NCBI GenBank assembly: GCA_028023455.1
Contig: JAQFVV010006273.1
Coordinates: 1,056,001 to 1,120,000, forward strand
Direction: 5' to 3'
DNA: 64,000 nt
DNA from: Epiperipatus broadwayi
Lineage: Eukaryota > Onychophora > Udeonychophora > Euonychophora > Peripatidae
Program-made: the position numbers and the translations under genes
Part shown: in pieces, positions 51,201 to 62,840 of the stretch
Layout: each line of letters begins with the position of its first letter
Position numbering within the stretch: the first letter of the stretch is position 1
Notes under the pieces: model-generated
Seen by the model: the letters and a program-made list of their open reading frames with translations, nothing else
Databases searched by the model: none
What the model was told of the DNA's origin: nothing

Positions 51201-53000
51201 AAGATTTAACATTCACCTAATGATGGAGCTTTTCATGCATGCTAACAAACTTAAAATTTATTAATGAATAGATAAGTCAACATTAAATATCTTGAAAACA
51301 TACAAGTCACATATAGGTAAGGCAATAATTAAAAACATAATGCAACAAATACATGGTACAGAAAATTAAGGAGAATGAAGTTTATTGTTATAATTTGGCT
51401 TTAGTTATGACTAAATTAAATGATATTTAGAAACTTCACAATGTGGATGATTTTGGTGAAACCTGCTGATTAATAATTTTATGAATAATGAAGCAAAAAT
51501 GGTATTTTAGTGATTTGTCCTTTTTTAAAATGACATTTCACTATCAAAAACCAGATTAGAGTTATATATATATATTTAATATCCTTAGTCCAAATAAACC
51601 TGCTTCCATTAATTATACATGCAAAATATGCTAATAATTGAAGATAATTAACAATATTAGAATGAATAGATGACAGCTGCCCCTTGGTACTTGTTATAAA
51701 TAATGTATATTAATTTGTGAAACAAATTATGTGTGTCAATCAAAATTCATCTCTATGAACTTGAAGTTAATTATAAAAATACTTAAAATTAACAGCACTA
51801 CACTTTTAATAAATCATATTTAAAATGAAGTACAGTATAGTCTCTATAAAGTCTTAATGCTTATTAGATAAAAATTTCAAGATTGTTGTGGAGTACAGAT
51901 TTTGGCTTTCTTCCACAATAATTTGAAATAGTTTTTAAAAACAGGTATATTCTTAGTAACTTATTAAAAAAACTAACATTTAATTTTACAAGAGTGGTTA
52001 ATAATTGTACATAAATAGTATGTGTATAGCAAAAGATTATTTTTTAAAAAAGGAAATCATATATATATTAGCCTAATCATAAAAATTGCAGCTTCAGGCA
52101 AAATGGAGATTATTAACTATTAAGTTGTATGACATCCAGCTGATTGATTTTTTCATATGTGCACCCATGGTTCATAATAAATTAATCTGCCTAATGTTTA
52201 TTACATTGTTTAGTTTGATTTTTTACAGAGAAGAAAAGAAACATTTTTATTTTGAGAGTTTTAAAAGCCTACTTAGTTACTGATTTATTTGATTCTGGTG
52301 TGAGCAATCAGCTTGACTACAAAAATTCTGCTTATAAATGAATGGGTACTAGTTTATGTGCTTTATAAATGTTTAAGGATTGAGATTTGCTTGAAGCAGC
52401 ATACTGAAAGAAGCCTGTGGTAGCAACAATGTTTTAATAAACTGATTGATAATTAAATATTTAGGCCAAGAAGTCTCAAATTAGATAGTAAATTTGTTAG
52501 ATAGTGCTCATGGTCTTCAGTGTAGGAGGCAGTAATATCAAAAAAAGAGTCTGGACTATTTCAAAAAAATTGAAAGCCAGTTCTAATGCTGTATTCATTT
52601 AAAACCGAGAACAATTTTAAAGGCCATCAAGAAAAATTAATAATTATTTTGTCACATTCTGGAAAAACATCTCTGCCAAATATAACATATTCAAACGATA
52701 TAGTAATTACAAATTAAGCAATCTGTCTGAAATCAGATGAGAACAGTTAACTAGATATTGGAATATTCTTTGCCTTATTAAAAAATAAATATCAATAAGA
52801 TAATTCATCATAGATATGTAAATAAAAAAAATCATCAAGATCAATTATATAAATACTATTTTAACTCCACATAAGTGATTATTACTTTATATTGAAAAAA
52901 TATAATATTTAATTTAAGCCTACTATATGATCAAAAAGTGTTTCATTATGTATATATAGAATCAAGAAGTCTTTCATTAAATATATATTTATTCATAGTA
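48300..53000. other. AT-rich non-coding DNA with faint repeat traces
   Basis: A motif at 48575-48620 (GGGCCAATTGATGAGTGCTG) resembles one at 25590-25615 (TGAGCCAACAGATGAGTGCTG), suggesting an unclassified dispersed repeat. A small GC-richer island at 50750-50805 contains a TATTCGAATGT box B-like sequence on the minus strand. No coding sequence was supported. Confidence 0.35.
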
Positions 53001-53167
53001 TTCCAGGAGCTTCCATGTAATAAAAATATAATAGCTGATGTTTCAGTAAAATAATAAGTACTTTCCTCAGAGCTTTCTCAAATCATAATGTGTGTGGTGA
53101 GATTTAAAATCATTTTTTTCTTTTGTTATTTTCTCTTCGTTCTTAAATTCTATTGGTTGAAACGTTT

Positions 53168-53720
53168 TTAAAAATATTTATTCTCCAATAGTTTTTTCCA
53201 AATATTGTTAATTTTCTTTAATTCACACTTTTCATTTATGCTCTTAGGCCTTTTAAAAATCTCTATAGCTTCCCTTAGTAGTCTCTGGTCATATTGTTCA
53301 ATTTTTGCCAGAATGTGTTTTATTAAAATTAATGTCATGGTTTTTTTAATTTAATGTGTAAATAAATGGCTGATGAATTAGATTTTTCTCTAACTGCCAA
53401 AATGTGTTTTTCCATTCTTATGTTTATTCTATGATTGATCTGTCCAATGTGTGAAAGTAAACTAACCCCACATGATTTTCATATACACCATGAGATTAAA
53501 GGAAGTTTGTCTTTAGGGCATAAAAATCATAAATTTTTTTAAATGTATAAATTGTGTGGATATTATTTTTCTTTAAAACATTACCAATTTTATCAGTTAC
53601 TTCCTTTATATATGGCAGAACAGTCTTAATTTTTGAAGCATCACAAACTTTTTTCTTATATTAAAAAAAAGCCCTATTAATAATCGTGATCAAAACCATC
53701 AAGCATTTTTTTAGTAGCAT
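53168..53720 (-). pseudogene. PLE polyprotein C terminus with GIY-YIG endonuclease
   Basis: On the minus strand the first block, LPYIKEVTDKIGNVLKKNN then IHTIYTFKK, matches the reverse transcriptase-to-endonuclease linker of Penelope proteins (TDKIGRILKK, TVF). GVYENH, then IGQINHRINIRMEKHI and SNSSAIYLH, match the GIY-YIG fold (GVYKI, YIGQT, R..EH, SAIAEH). The last block is ILAKIEQYDQRLLREAIEIF then KRPKSINEKCELKKINNIW, ending at a stop at 53168. It is the standard C-terminal helix pair (RLIREAIEI). At least two frameshifts and internal stops are present, so the enzyme is dead. Confidence 0.85.
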
Positions 53721-54097
53721 AGATATCTTGATGAAAATGGCTGTCATTCAAAAAGTCTCTTAGTTCTATCTAACAATGTCTTTACCACTGAAAATAATTA
53801 TGCTGGATAAGTGATGAAAAAAAATGTACTAACCATGATATCAATTTTAATAAAACACATTCTGACAAAAATTGAACAATATGACCACAGACTGCTAATG
53901 GAAACTAGATGTTTTTAAAAGCCCTAAGAGCATAAGTGTGAATTAAAGAAAATTAACAATATTTTGAAAAAGCTATTGGAGGATAAAATATTTTTTTAAA
54001 ACTTCTCAAGCAATAGAATTTAAGAATAAAGAGAAAATAAATAAAAAAGATTTTAAATCTTACTGACACATTCTTGTGATTTGAGAAAGACAAAGCA

Positions 54098-54128
54098 CTG
54101 ATGAAAGCACTTGTTATTGTACTGAAAC
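54098..54128 (+). other. Hammerhead-like motif in the PLE 3' region
   Basis: CTGATGA, an extra A, AGCAC, loop TTGTTATT, GTACT and GAAAC occur in order. The sister copy on the minus strand (53070-53040) reads CTGAGGA, A, AGTAC, loop, TTACT, GAAAC. Together they imply an ancestral AGTAC/GTACT stem. The extra A before the stem is the same as in the motif at 461-488. Confidence 0.45.
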
Positions 54129-54179
54129 ATCAGCTACATTACAATTAATATATATTTATTTATATACATACAATATATT

Positions 54180-54890
54180 AGCAGAATACATTTTGATAAC
54201 AAACTTAGGCTGCCTCACTGTATTAAAACTTTATATTAGCTGTTATTTTCAAACAATTCATAGTGAAATGTATTTTAAATGCCATTTGGTTTTATATTAA
54301 AGTTAAGAACTTTGGAATATTATTATGACATTATCTGAATTTATAGATAATTAAATGTTTTGAATTAATTTAAAATTATAGATGTTTGCAAGATTTTTTG
54401 AATACTAATTGCAAAAAATTATCAAGTTCATTTAGAACATCATTATGAAACAAAGAGGATTTCAGTATACAATTATTATATTGAACAACATTCATTTACA
54501 AGAACAATGACAAAAATTAAAGATTTTCTAATTTGTCTAGATAGAATGGTTGATGTTTAGATAGTGGATAAATCATTTGTGTCCCTGGTAATGACTGGAT
54601 GATGGACATTTATCCATGCTTCTTATAGTGAGTTATCACATCAAAACTAATATTACTTTATGCTAATACTTATTACACAATAATAGCTTTATAACTGAAA
54701 AAAGACAACTATTAAGTATGGCAAATCCAATACAATATTTCCTGAAATGTTGGCCATATTTAAATATTATTCAAACTTAAATTGGAATTTCACATAGTGC
54801 ATTGAGAAAATTATTTCTCAGACTATATTAATGAGATGTATATATATTGTAACAAAATGAAAATATCTAGATCATTTGTAACTGAATGTA
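54180..54890. other. AT-rich non-coding DNA
   Basis: Nothing was recognised between the PLE and the next decayed reverse transcriptase-like stretch. Confidence 0.4.
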
Positions 54891-54899
54891 AAGAACCTA

Positions 54900-55130
54900 T
54901 ATACTATGCACTGCCATGCCCTTATTCAATAGCCCACAGATTTGGGCGATATCTGTAACAGAATATGAAATTAATCTAGCCAAAATCCACATCTTTACTA
55001 TTCCTCATTAGGGCAGCCATTCACAGTGGATCAAATGTTTTAGATCCAGTACCAATAACCGAACCATGTAAGCAGTTTTATAACTCAATAGGACAAACCA
55101 TTCTGCAACTAACCAGTTTTACTCTCCAAT
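54900..55130 (+). pseudogene. Possible decayed LINE reverse transcriptase stretch
   Basis: AISVTEYEINLAKIHIFTI (about 54950-55005) resembles the E-yGLxINxxKTK block after the YADD box. The region is richer in GC than its neighbours. No catalytic motif is preserved, so the assignment is tentative. Confidence 0.25.
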
Positions 55131-55139
55131 CCTTTTTTT

Positions 55140-56570
55140 TTCCATATATTTATATCTGAGCACCACTAGGCTATCCAAACCTAGATAATGTTACATTGGA
55201 TACCTACTTATAATTGTACCTGTTTTGAACCTCAGTTGGTACATTATTTATGATAGTGTGTAGGATTTTCCATTTTGTAATATCATTTGCACTTGTATTA
55301 ACATACAACATTCTCATTATTCTCTGGTTGTGCAAATAAATTCTCAGACAAATATCATATAGATTGTTTAATAGTTTAACATCATGAAATCTTTTAAGAG
55401 CTCTTATTTCATAATCTAATGTTATAACTCTTTCAAATTCAAATGTAATAATATTATATAAGTGTTGTTAGTTCATGTTTAATACTATAGATTATCGATG
55501 GTAATTCACTAAATCTTTTAGAGATCTCCGATGGTAATCATATTTCTTATCATGGCTCACAAATAAACAAACAAGGTGAGAAACATTTATATGGCCATTA
55601 AACATATTTATTTAGACTATTTATTAATTAATAAAATGGTGATAATGATGCTTCCAGCCACAGTTTTATAACTAACAACAAAACTATATCTTTTATCAAT
55701 CTATAATTATTTACCAAAATAATTGTTACATAATTAAACTATACTTTATAACTGAAATCCATCAGTGATGATGATGACTAGACTAACCTCACAAGACAAT
55801 AATTAACTCTAAGAAATATATAAACTTCTTTTAATAAAATTAAATTTCATTATTGATTAATCATCAATATACAAATAAAATTTTTTACATAACAATAAAA
55901 TTAGTTACATCCAAATAAGAATAATAACCAAAAGTTCTTCCCCTCTTTCCTTTAATGAAACTTAAATTCAATCATTAATATTATATATCGTGATATGTGT
56001 ATGTTCATATCTCTAGTGGGTGAATAGAAATCTCACATCCTAGAAACATTTTAATTTTGAAATAAATACCCGATACACGCATATACTCAACTATTGTATA
56101 TAACATACATTTTTATACCTATAATCCTAAAAATAATAATCGAGAATGGGTAGAGAAAAGTTTAGTTAAAGCATAAAGATAAGAATATCTTAAGAAATAG
56201 GTTTCAAATTATTTATTTCAATTTCCATTAATCTAGGTTACTAACTACCTTAAAATCTATCTATCATTATACTAAATTTCTACCTTTATCGATTTGTACA
56301 TTTATACTCAACACGTATGCAGGTATGCATAATTATATTACTAGGTGTGTGTATATGTTACTTACCATTAACAAAGCTTGTATTCAACCTTTATATATGA
56401 TAAGAATAATACATAATAAAAAGACATTTTATATAATAAAAAAAATACATATATAAATGATTACATGTAATGGTAATCATTGATAAAATCAATATTCATC
56501 ATTATTGAAAAACCTTTTCTAATAATTGATTCATATTTTTAATACTTGGAGAGAGAGAGACAAATGGACT
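55140..56570. other. AT-rich non-coding DNA
   Basis: Includes a slightly GC-richer piece at 55500-55600 that could be repeat-derived and a GAGAGAGAGA run at 56550. No boundaries or coding signals were found. Confidence 0.35.
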
Positions 56571-56586
56571 TATTTAAAAGAGAATT

Positions 56587-56672
56587 AAACAAGGCAAAAC
56601 TCTCTATACAGTAGTTGTTTATAAACAATTATGTGCTAGTATAAGAGATAGTGATCATGTGGTGCTTAATAG
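56587..56672 (-). mobile_element. 86-bp miniature relative of the ~450-bp foldback unit
   Basis: The flanks are the exact 14-base duplication TTTAAAAGAGAATT at 56573-56586 and 56673-56686. Inside, CAAGGCAAAACTCTCTATAC matches one terminus of the foldback arrays. TTATGTGCTAGTATAAGAGA then GTGATCATGTGGTG matches the other. Everything between has been lost. The copy confirms, on the opposite strand, that the two array ends are true element termini. Confidence 0.7.
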
Positions 56673-57094
56673 TTTAAAAGAGAATTGTTAATCGTCATTG
56701 AGAAAACAAAAATAAAACTGATATTACCAGGCTCATCTTTTTATTTCTGATGTGGAGACAGTTTCAATGAGTTTAATGAATTACATTTTGGAGTTAGCTT
56801 GTTTAAGGTTACAAATTTGAATTCAGCCACATACCCATGTTTAACATGTGTAGATACATCAATTACAGCAGTTTACTGGAGAAGTTCCATTTTGGGCTTG
56901 GCTTGTAATTCTTTTTTTTTTTTTACTGAGATGATGATGATGTTATACAAACTGCATTTCTTTACAGGACCATTTTAGTATTGTAATGATTTATTCATTT
57001 TTTCTTTCTTCTGCTCTGGGTATGATTACTTCTATAGACAAATGGATATTTTTTGCTTTTAATATAATTTAGCATTTTTTTCATCTTGATGTTG

Positions 57095-57285
57095 GATTCA
57101 GCGACAGCATAGGTAAAGCAATAGCAAGGTTCAAAGTCTTCTTTGGACTTTGGAGATCAGCCATGGGGTGCTATTTGTTAATTTCCTTTTTCAGATTTAA
57201 CTCCTCCAATGTGCATAGTTGGCTGTTGGGGCAGTTCAACAAAATATCTTTCCACTTCTACAAACTGCTGTAGAATCCTTAAAAA
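57095..57285 (-). pseudogene. Unrecognised broken coding stretch
   Basis: On the minus strand, ILQQFVEVERYFVELPQQP, then TMHIGGVKSEKGN, then after two stops SPKSKEDFEPCYCFTYAVAE form a stretch with well-balanced amino-acid use and higher GC than its surroundings. It looks like an eroded pseudogene or transposase piece. I do not recognise the family. Confidence 0.3.
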
Positions 57286-57299
57286 AATATACAAATAAT

Positions 57300-58180
57300 G
57301 ATGTGTGGATTCCAAGAGGCAATAAGACTTAATAATCTAAACTGTCTTATTTTTCAGACTATTTGTGCACTGGCTTTTTGATGACATCACACACATTTAG
57401 TTATTGAAACACCTGGTTATTTATAAAGTATACTTATATTAGTGCAGCTGTGATACAAATATCTTTAATCCTTATATATTTTTCGAAATTTGTTATTTGG
57501 TGTGATCCAAAATGAACAGTGTTTTTTTTATCTTTAACTTATTTTTTTGGTGGCATAAAGTAATCAACAGTTCCTAATTTTGGAAACTGCTTACTAATGA
57601 GTTATTTTTTTTCAATTCCAATTTTCTTGCAATAAAGTTAAGTTAAAATTGACTTTATTTCTCTTTTAACACTAGATTGAAATCTTCCTCAGTTTTAATT
57701 CCTTTTTAAATAAATAAAAAAAAGATTGGACTTAAATAATATATAAGAAAAAACAACTTTTTACATAAAATATGAAATTATTTAAAACCTTTTTAATATA
57801 TCTGTAAAAGCTTATGCTTTAGTGTTTATACATACACCTACATATACATTTGTAAAACTGGTCTATCAAAAATAATCTAAACAATTGGAAAGCTACACAT
57901 TATTAATATTATTAGTATTAAAGTCATAGAATAAATTAATAACGACAAAGTATTAAAATCAAAGCATTATTAAGAAAAAACATTATAATTCATTAGATAT
58001 AAATTAAATATAGAAAGTTATTAAGTAGATTTTGAAAAATAATACTGTATGGAGTTTGTGTCTACAGACAACTATTTATATCTGCTTAATATATTTAATT
58101 ATTAAATGTAACTTAAACTATTCAAACATATATATATATATATTGTCTTTTCTCACTAATAAAATTAGTTGAATAGAGAA
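57300..58180. other. AT-rich non-coding DNA
   Basis: No gene, RNA or bounded repeat was recognised. Confidence 0.4.
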
Positions 58181-58189
58181 AAAAATATA

Positions 58190-58290
58190 TTTTTCCCACT
58201 TTCCTTCTGAGATCTTTGAAGTTTTGTAATGTAGGGTTTGAACCCAAAATCTTACAATATATTAAAATATGCCTCCTTCAAAATTAGGCA
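58190..58290 (-). mobile_element. tRNA-derived SINE
   Basis: On the minus strand GGGTTCAAACCC (58245-58234) is a near-perfect box B with the TGTAAGATTTT stem preceding it. Upstream, GGAGGCATATTTTAATATAT occupies the box A region but is decayed. Short size and lack of cloverleaf argue for a SINE or tRNA relic. Confidence 0.4.
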
Positions 58291-58299
58291 GATTATGAA

Positions 58300-59189
58300 T
58301 AGCTTCAGAAGATGATTATTTTTTTTTACAAATAATACACTAATAAATTATGTCAGCCATTGTTCCTTATTCTTTAAATAAATATTCAATAGAAATAAAG
58401 GTTTTGTCTAAAATATTATGATTTTGATGTTTTAATTTGAGCTTATTAATTTACTTAAGAAACCTGTCAGCTGTGATCTGAATAACATAGGTTGGTTATC
58501 CAGAGTCACAATCACCCAGCTGGAATCAAAACTTGAAAAAACATTCTTCAGAATTATTTCAATCAGATTTTTGTTTGTTTATATTTATTGACAGCATGTA
58601 TTAATTTGTACAAAATAATTTGCCTATAAAGAGGTATGTTATAAAAAGTAGAATATAAAGCAAATTGCTTGGAGTTCCAAAATGGTAATTTGAGCACTTA
58701 TATAACTGTAAATCTGAAATTATTTTAAATAAATCCTTTTTTTCCTTTTTATAATGACTTAAATTATCAAAAAAATTAAAAAACAGTTTCAGTAAATGTT
58801 ATATCATGTTTTTGTTTTCTTTTTTAATAATTAATATTTTCAGATAAAAGAATTTAAAAGAATCCAATTGATCAATTGTGAATGCATTAATGTTTATATT
58901 ATTTTATATTTATTAATTTTGCTAATATTAATTCCTGAAATCATATTTATACATTTCTGAACAAGAATTACTATTAAATTTTTAAAGCCATCTGAATAAA
59001 TTATTTGTGGAGAGGGGCTAGGCTTAACTTTGTGCCTGAAGGGTCTTAGTATTCTGGTTTGTTTGTTTTTTTTGTTTAAAAAATGATTGGAATAAAAATT
59101 TAGAATGAAATCGGATATTCAGGATTGGTATTAATATTATGAAAGTCTTTATAAATTATTGTTATTTTTAAATGCTTTTTTTTTAAGTT
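58300..59189. other. AT-rich non-coding DNA
   Basis: A moderately GC-richer piece at 58460-58530 (GTTGGTTATCCAGAGTCAC, CACCCAGCTGGAATC) may be repeat-derived. Nothing else was recognised. Confidence 0.35.
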
Positions 59190-59505
59190 AAAAACTCTGT
59201 TTGTTTATTTGTTTGGTAAATTTTGAAATCAAGATTTAATACATTTCAATTCAATAGAATTAATTCACATTTTGTACTTGTTATAAACCACTGACAATGC
59301 AATATAGCAATCAAATATTTTAGCTGGATTACCAAATTGATGGATGAAATTTCAAATATGTTGATATCAGTTTAATAAGTTTTTAGCAATGCATGCAAAA
59401 GGGCAGTATATATATATTTAAAAAAAAAGATGCACTAAAAAATATTTTAGTGATATTTAAAATTGAAATAAAAATAAATCTTGATTTTAATTGATTATAA
59501 AATTT

Positions 59506-61144
59506 GTTTGTCTTTTGATAGCCAGTCATGACCACTTAATAGCATTATTTGATAGTGTTATTTATGTGTAAAAGCACATAAAAATGCTGTTTCTGTGTCT
59601 GTAATTATGAGTAAATACAACACTTTTGTTGTATTACTCATTTTAGGCCATAATTACAGGTAATTCAACATTTTTGTTGTATTACCCATTTATGCTGCCA
59701 TATGGCATTGCACACTAATGTGTTTCACAATAGTTTATGTGAATTTGCTCAATTGAATATTGGCTATTGTATCATGTTATGGTGTTTGGATTTCAAGTGA
59801 CAACAAGTTTTGATATCTACATAGCAGAATAATTTCATTTCTACTTAAATCACACAGTCTGAGTCACTAAAAATTGTCACACCTACCCCATCCTTGCCTA
59901 CACAACTTGGAATATGATAAACATTGGGAAAGGGTAGGGCTGAACACGCTTCGGCCGAGCTCACGTGAAAACTCATGATTTCACAATAAATTATACAAGA
60001 CAATAAAATGGCACACACATTGTGCCACTTACCGATGTCAGTCTGGCTCCTGCAACTGAATTTATTCGATTGTTAAAAATAAAATATTAAAGCAGTAGTA
60101 GGAAAAAATAAAAGTATCAAAAAAATTTCTGTAATAGTAAGATTAAAATAGAAATCGCATTATACAAATCACTGTATAGCCAAAAAAGAAGTAGCCATGT
60201 TTTCAATCTGAAAAAAAAAAGGTGCAAAAATCTGAAATATTGATGTTATTATAATTTTTTTTTGGTGGCAATCCCAAAATGTAAATAATAGGGTTTTTTT
60301 TTTTAAAAAATGGCAAAATAGACATCGCATAATAGAAATAAAGGCCAAAAAAATCGCTGTGTAGTTGTTGTCTTTACAAAAAAGGGCAAGGAAAGTTGAA
60401 AAAGTCAAAAGTTTTGATATTATTTTAATGTTTTTGTGGGAAGTGTATTGAGAAATACTTTGTTTTCACTGAGACAAAAGATAGAGATGAAAGTTATTTT
60501 TGGTTTGTTTTTCTTTTTAAAAAAAAGTCATAAAAATTGGTTTTAAAAATTAAAAGTTTTAGTATATCAGTGGTATACAAATAAAGCCCAAAAATATCAC
60601 CTTATAGGAAAAAAAAAAACTGGCCATATTTTTAACCAAAAAAAAAGAAAATGAAAGTTGAAAAAGTCAAAATTTTTGATCTTATTTTAATTTTTTTTTG
60701 GGGGGTGAGGAAGTGGGTTGAGAAATACTTTGCCTTCACTGAGACAAAAGATAGAGATGAAAGTTATTTTTTGTTTGTTTTTAATTTTAATAAAAGATAA
60801 TAAAAATTGATTTAAAAAATAAAAGTTAGTCAAGCATTGGTGGCCGAATGGTCAGCACAGCCGCCTTACAAGCAGTCTTCCTGGGTTTGTGGGTTCGCTT
60901 CCCAGCTTATGCTTTGACACATGAAAAAAAATAATAATAAAAGTTAAAGCCAAAAAAAAATTGCTGTATCGCCAAAAAAAAAACCCTAAAAATTAAATTT
61001 TAAAAACAGAATAGAAAAAAAAAAACCTACAAATGAAATATTAAAGATGGAATAAAAAAATTAAAGGGATAAAAAAAAAAGTCACCGCATTTAAAAAATC
61101 ACAGCCTGATAACATTACATTTGACCGGCTATCAAAAGACAAAC
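59506..61144. mobile_element. 1.6-kb element with terminal inverted repeats, class unassigned
   Basis: The left terminus GTTTGTCTTTTGATAGCC plus AGTCA and the reverse-complemented right terminus GTTTGTCTTTTGATAGCC plus GGTCA match over 23 bases with one difference. The 7-base direct repeat AAAATTT flanks both ends (59499-59505 and 61145-61151). The interior has two tandem units of about 260 bp (60365-60560 and 60630-60830) sharing GTTGAAAAAGTCAAAA and CACTGAGACAAAAGATAGAG. A recurring CACTGTATAGCCAAAAA-like phrase appears at 60170, 60350, 60590 and 60960. No transposase was found, so the element is non-autonomous. The TIR is unlike the hAT and Tigger elements of this window. Confidence 0.65.
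60829..60935 (+). mobile_element. tRNA-derived SINE nested in the TIR element
   Basis: A perfect box A consensus, TGGCCGAATGG (60841-60851), and a near-perfect box B, GGTTCGCTTCC (60892-60902), lie 40 bases apart as in a tRNA. The CCTTACAAG loop between them would give a TAC anticodon. The tail ATGAAAAAAAATAAT is A-rich, and the 11-base duplication AATAAAAGTTA flanks the copy (60818-60828 and 60936-60946). This is the youngest SINE in the window. Confidence 0.8.
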
Positions 61145-61560
61145 AAAATTTTTCTTTCTTAAAAAGTATATGAATTTTTTTTCTTTTGATATAAAAGTTG
61201 ATTTTTTAAAAATGTTTTCGAATAAACAAAACTGTATTATAAACTATATTTAATACACATGATTTTACTTCCAAATATTAAACTGATGTTTGGAATAATT
61301 TCAAAAAATATTTGAATGCTAAAAACGTAAAACTAATGTATATATAAAGTATTTATAATAAATGCTTTTATTTAATGTGGACTAAAAGGCCAAAAAGTAA
61401 TTATTTCTTCAACCACAATAAATATAAAAGCTCCAATTTAAAAAAAGAAACAATTATTTTTAAGCCTTTTAATGCATAGTAAATAAAATCATTCATTATA
61501 GATAGATGTATATTATTTTAAATTCAATTCTATGAATATTTGACTAGAATATTGCCTAGA

Positions 61561-62170
61561 TAATAAGGATTATTCTAAAATTAAGAGTTATTAACAATAC
61601 TCTATATAAATATATGTTGTTTCCTAAAAATAAATCAAGTAATTATGCAATGATTAAACAAAAACATTTACTTGTTATTGTAGTGATATATCATGGTTTG
61701 CTATCTTAATATAAATTATTCTAATATTTCAATTTATTTACTTTATGAACAATTTAATAAACTTCTAAAATGCTCAAAATCAAGCCAGTAAAATTTAGGG
61801 ATCAGAACATTTATAATTTAATGTATGTGATTTTATGTATTCACTTTGTTTATCTTGAATATTAAATTACTTTTAAAATTTATATTTTATAATAAGTAAT
61901 TTATATTAGTGTATTTGATATATTGTAGCATGCTTTTAAAATATTTTTAAAGGTGTAGATTCTATTGAAAATTTCCATTGTTTTGATAAAGTTTTTTTTT
62001 TTAAATTTAGTCTATGTCTTTAAATATTCATGATAAAAGAAAATCAGTTTCGCTTATTAATTTATTTATTTTTTCTAAAAGAGTTTTAAATAATGAAAGT
62101 GATTATAATAATCAAAATTTAGTTTAAATTAAATCAATATTTCTCCTAAAGAAAAAACCTTTTTAAAATA
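61561..62170. other. AT-rich non-coding DNA
   Basis: Nothing beyond homopolymers and a TA run near 62170 was recognised. Confidence 0.4.
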
Positions 62171-62177
62171 TATATAT

Positions 62178-62470
62178 ATATAGTACCGGTCGAAAAAACC
62201 TCCAACACCTAAACTGCAAGTCGGATCCAAACTCAGTCGAACCAAACTGAATTCAAACCCAACTCACCAGCTCAGATCAATGGATGATCTAAATTAATGG
62301 CACAGTGCTTTGTGTCAAGAAACTAGCTCAATGGTTGGTGATGATTAGAGACCCCTGAACTGACACTAATATCAGATAATAAACTAACTAAAGATAATTT
62401 TAAGTCGAATCATATGTATATGTTCGGGTTGCCAACACAGACAGTGAGCATTAACATTAAAATAATGATT
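62178..62470. other. GC-richer unclassified block
   Basis: From AGTACCGGTCGAAAAAACC to about 62470 the DNA has a distinctly higher GC content and no open frame. It could be an LTR or the leader of the LINE-like remnant that follows. No matching terminus was found. Confidence 0.25.
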
Positions 62471-62589
62471 GAATAAAAGAGTTAGGAAACCAAGTGTGTT
62501 AATAAATTATTTAATAATAATAGTAATAGTTTTGTTCAACTTTTCAATGATGACTATATTGATTACCTCTAGTCCTTAAACAGAGTTTA

Positions 62590-62840
62590 TAATTACAATA
62601 AGAATGGCAGTCCCTATTATATGCCAATGACTGTTATGCAATATTATGGAATTCTATATGTCTATGCCCCCAACAAGAAAATAAAGGCAGATAAAGTTAT
62701 TCAGTCCTAAAGGAAATTATTATTCTAAATTTTATACGAAAGAATGTGAGACTTATCTTCACATTCGCAGAATCAATTCATGAAGAGCAAGATACATATT
62801 TTAGGGCATAACTTTAACCTTTATTAGAAAACATTTAATT
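62590..62840 (+). pseudogene. Decayed LINE endonuclease remnant
   Basis: GSPYYMPMTVMQYYGILYVY then APNKK is close to the conserved IINIYAPN strand of L1-type APE endonucleases. About 45 residues later HILGHNFNLY matches IIGGDFN with the catalytic aspartate replaced. Stops lie between them. The rest to about 63300 is GC-richer and probably the same relic, but no reverse transcriptase motif could be identified. Confidence 0.4.

Larger units (their letters stand above)
53015..54170 (-). mobile_element. Penelope-like element (PLE), 5'-truncated with an inverted second copy of its 3' end
   Basis: The minus strand from about 53825 down to 53015 encodes the end of a PLE polyprotein followed by its 3' region. 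On the plus strand, 53825-54170 repeats the last ~330 bases in opposite orientation, so both ends are copies of the same 3' sequence with about 480 bases of unique sequence between them. Inverted and tandem partial copies are a known habit of Penelope-like elements. Each 3' copy carries a CTGAKGA...GAAAC motif (54098-54128 plus; 53070-53040 minus). All frames are broken. Confidence 0.8.
59190..61560 (+). repeat. Copy of the 17.1-kb dispersed repeat, split by a TIR element
   Basis: 59190-59498 matches 17100-17640 (AAACCACTGACAATGCAATAT, AAATATTTTAG, AAAATTGAAATAAAAA). 61152-61560 matches the continuation at 17650-18000 (AATGCTAAAAA, AAACAATTAT, AATGCATAGTAAATAAAA). The interruption is the 1639-bp element at 59506-61144. 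Confidence 0.55.

Noticed and set aside
60841-60902. A functional tRNA gene with a TAC anticodon
   Set aside because: Acceptor and anticodon stems do not pair well, box B has one mismatch, and the A-rich tail plus target duplication show a SINE.
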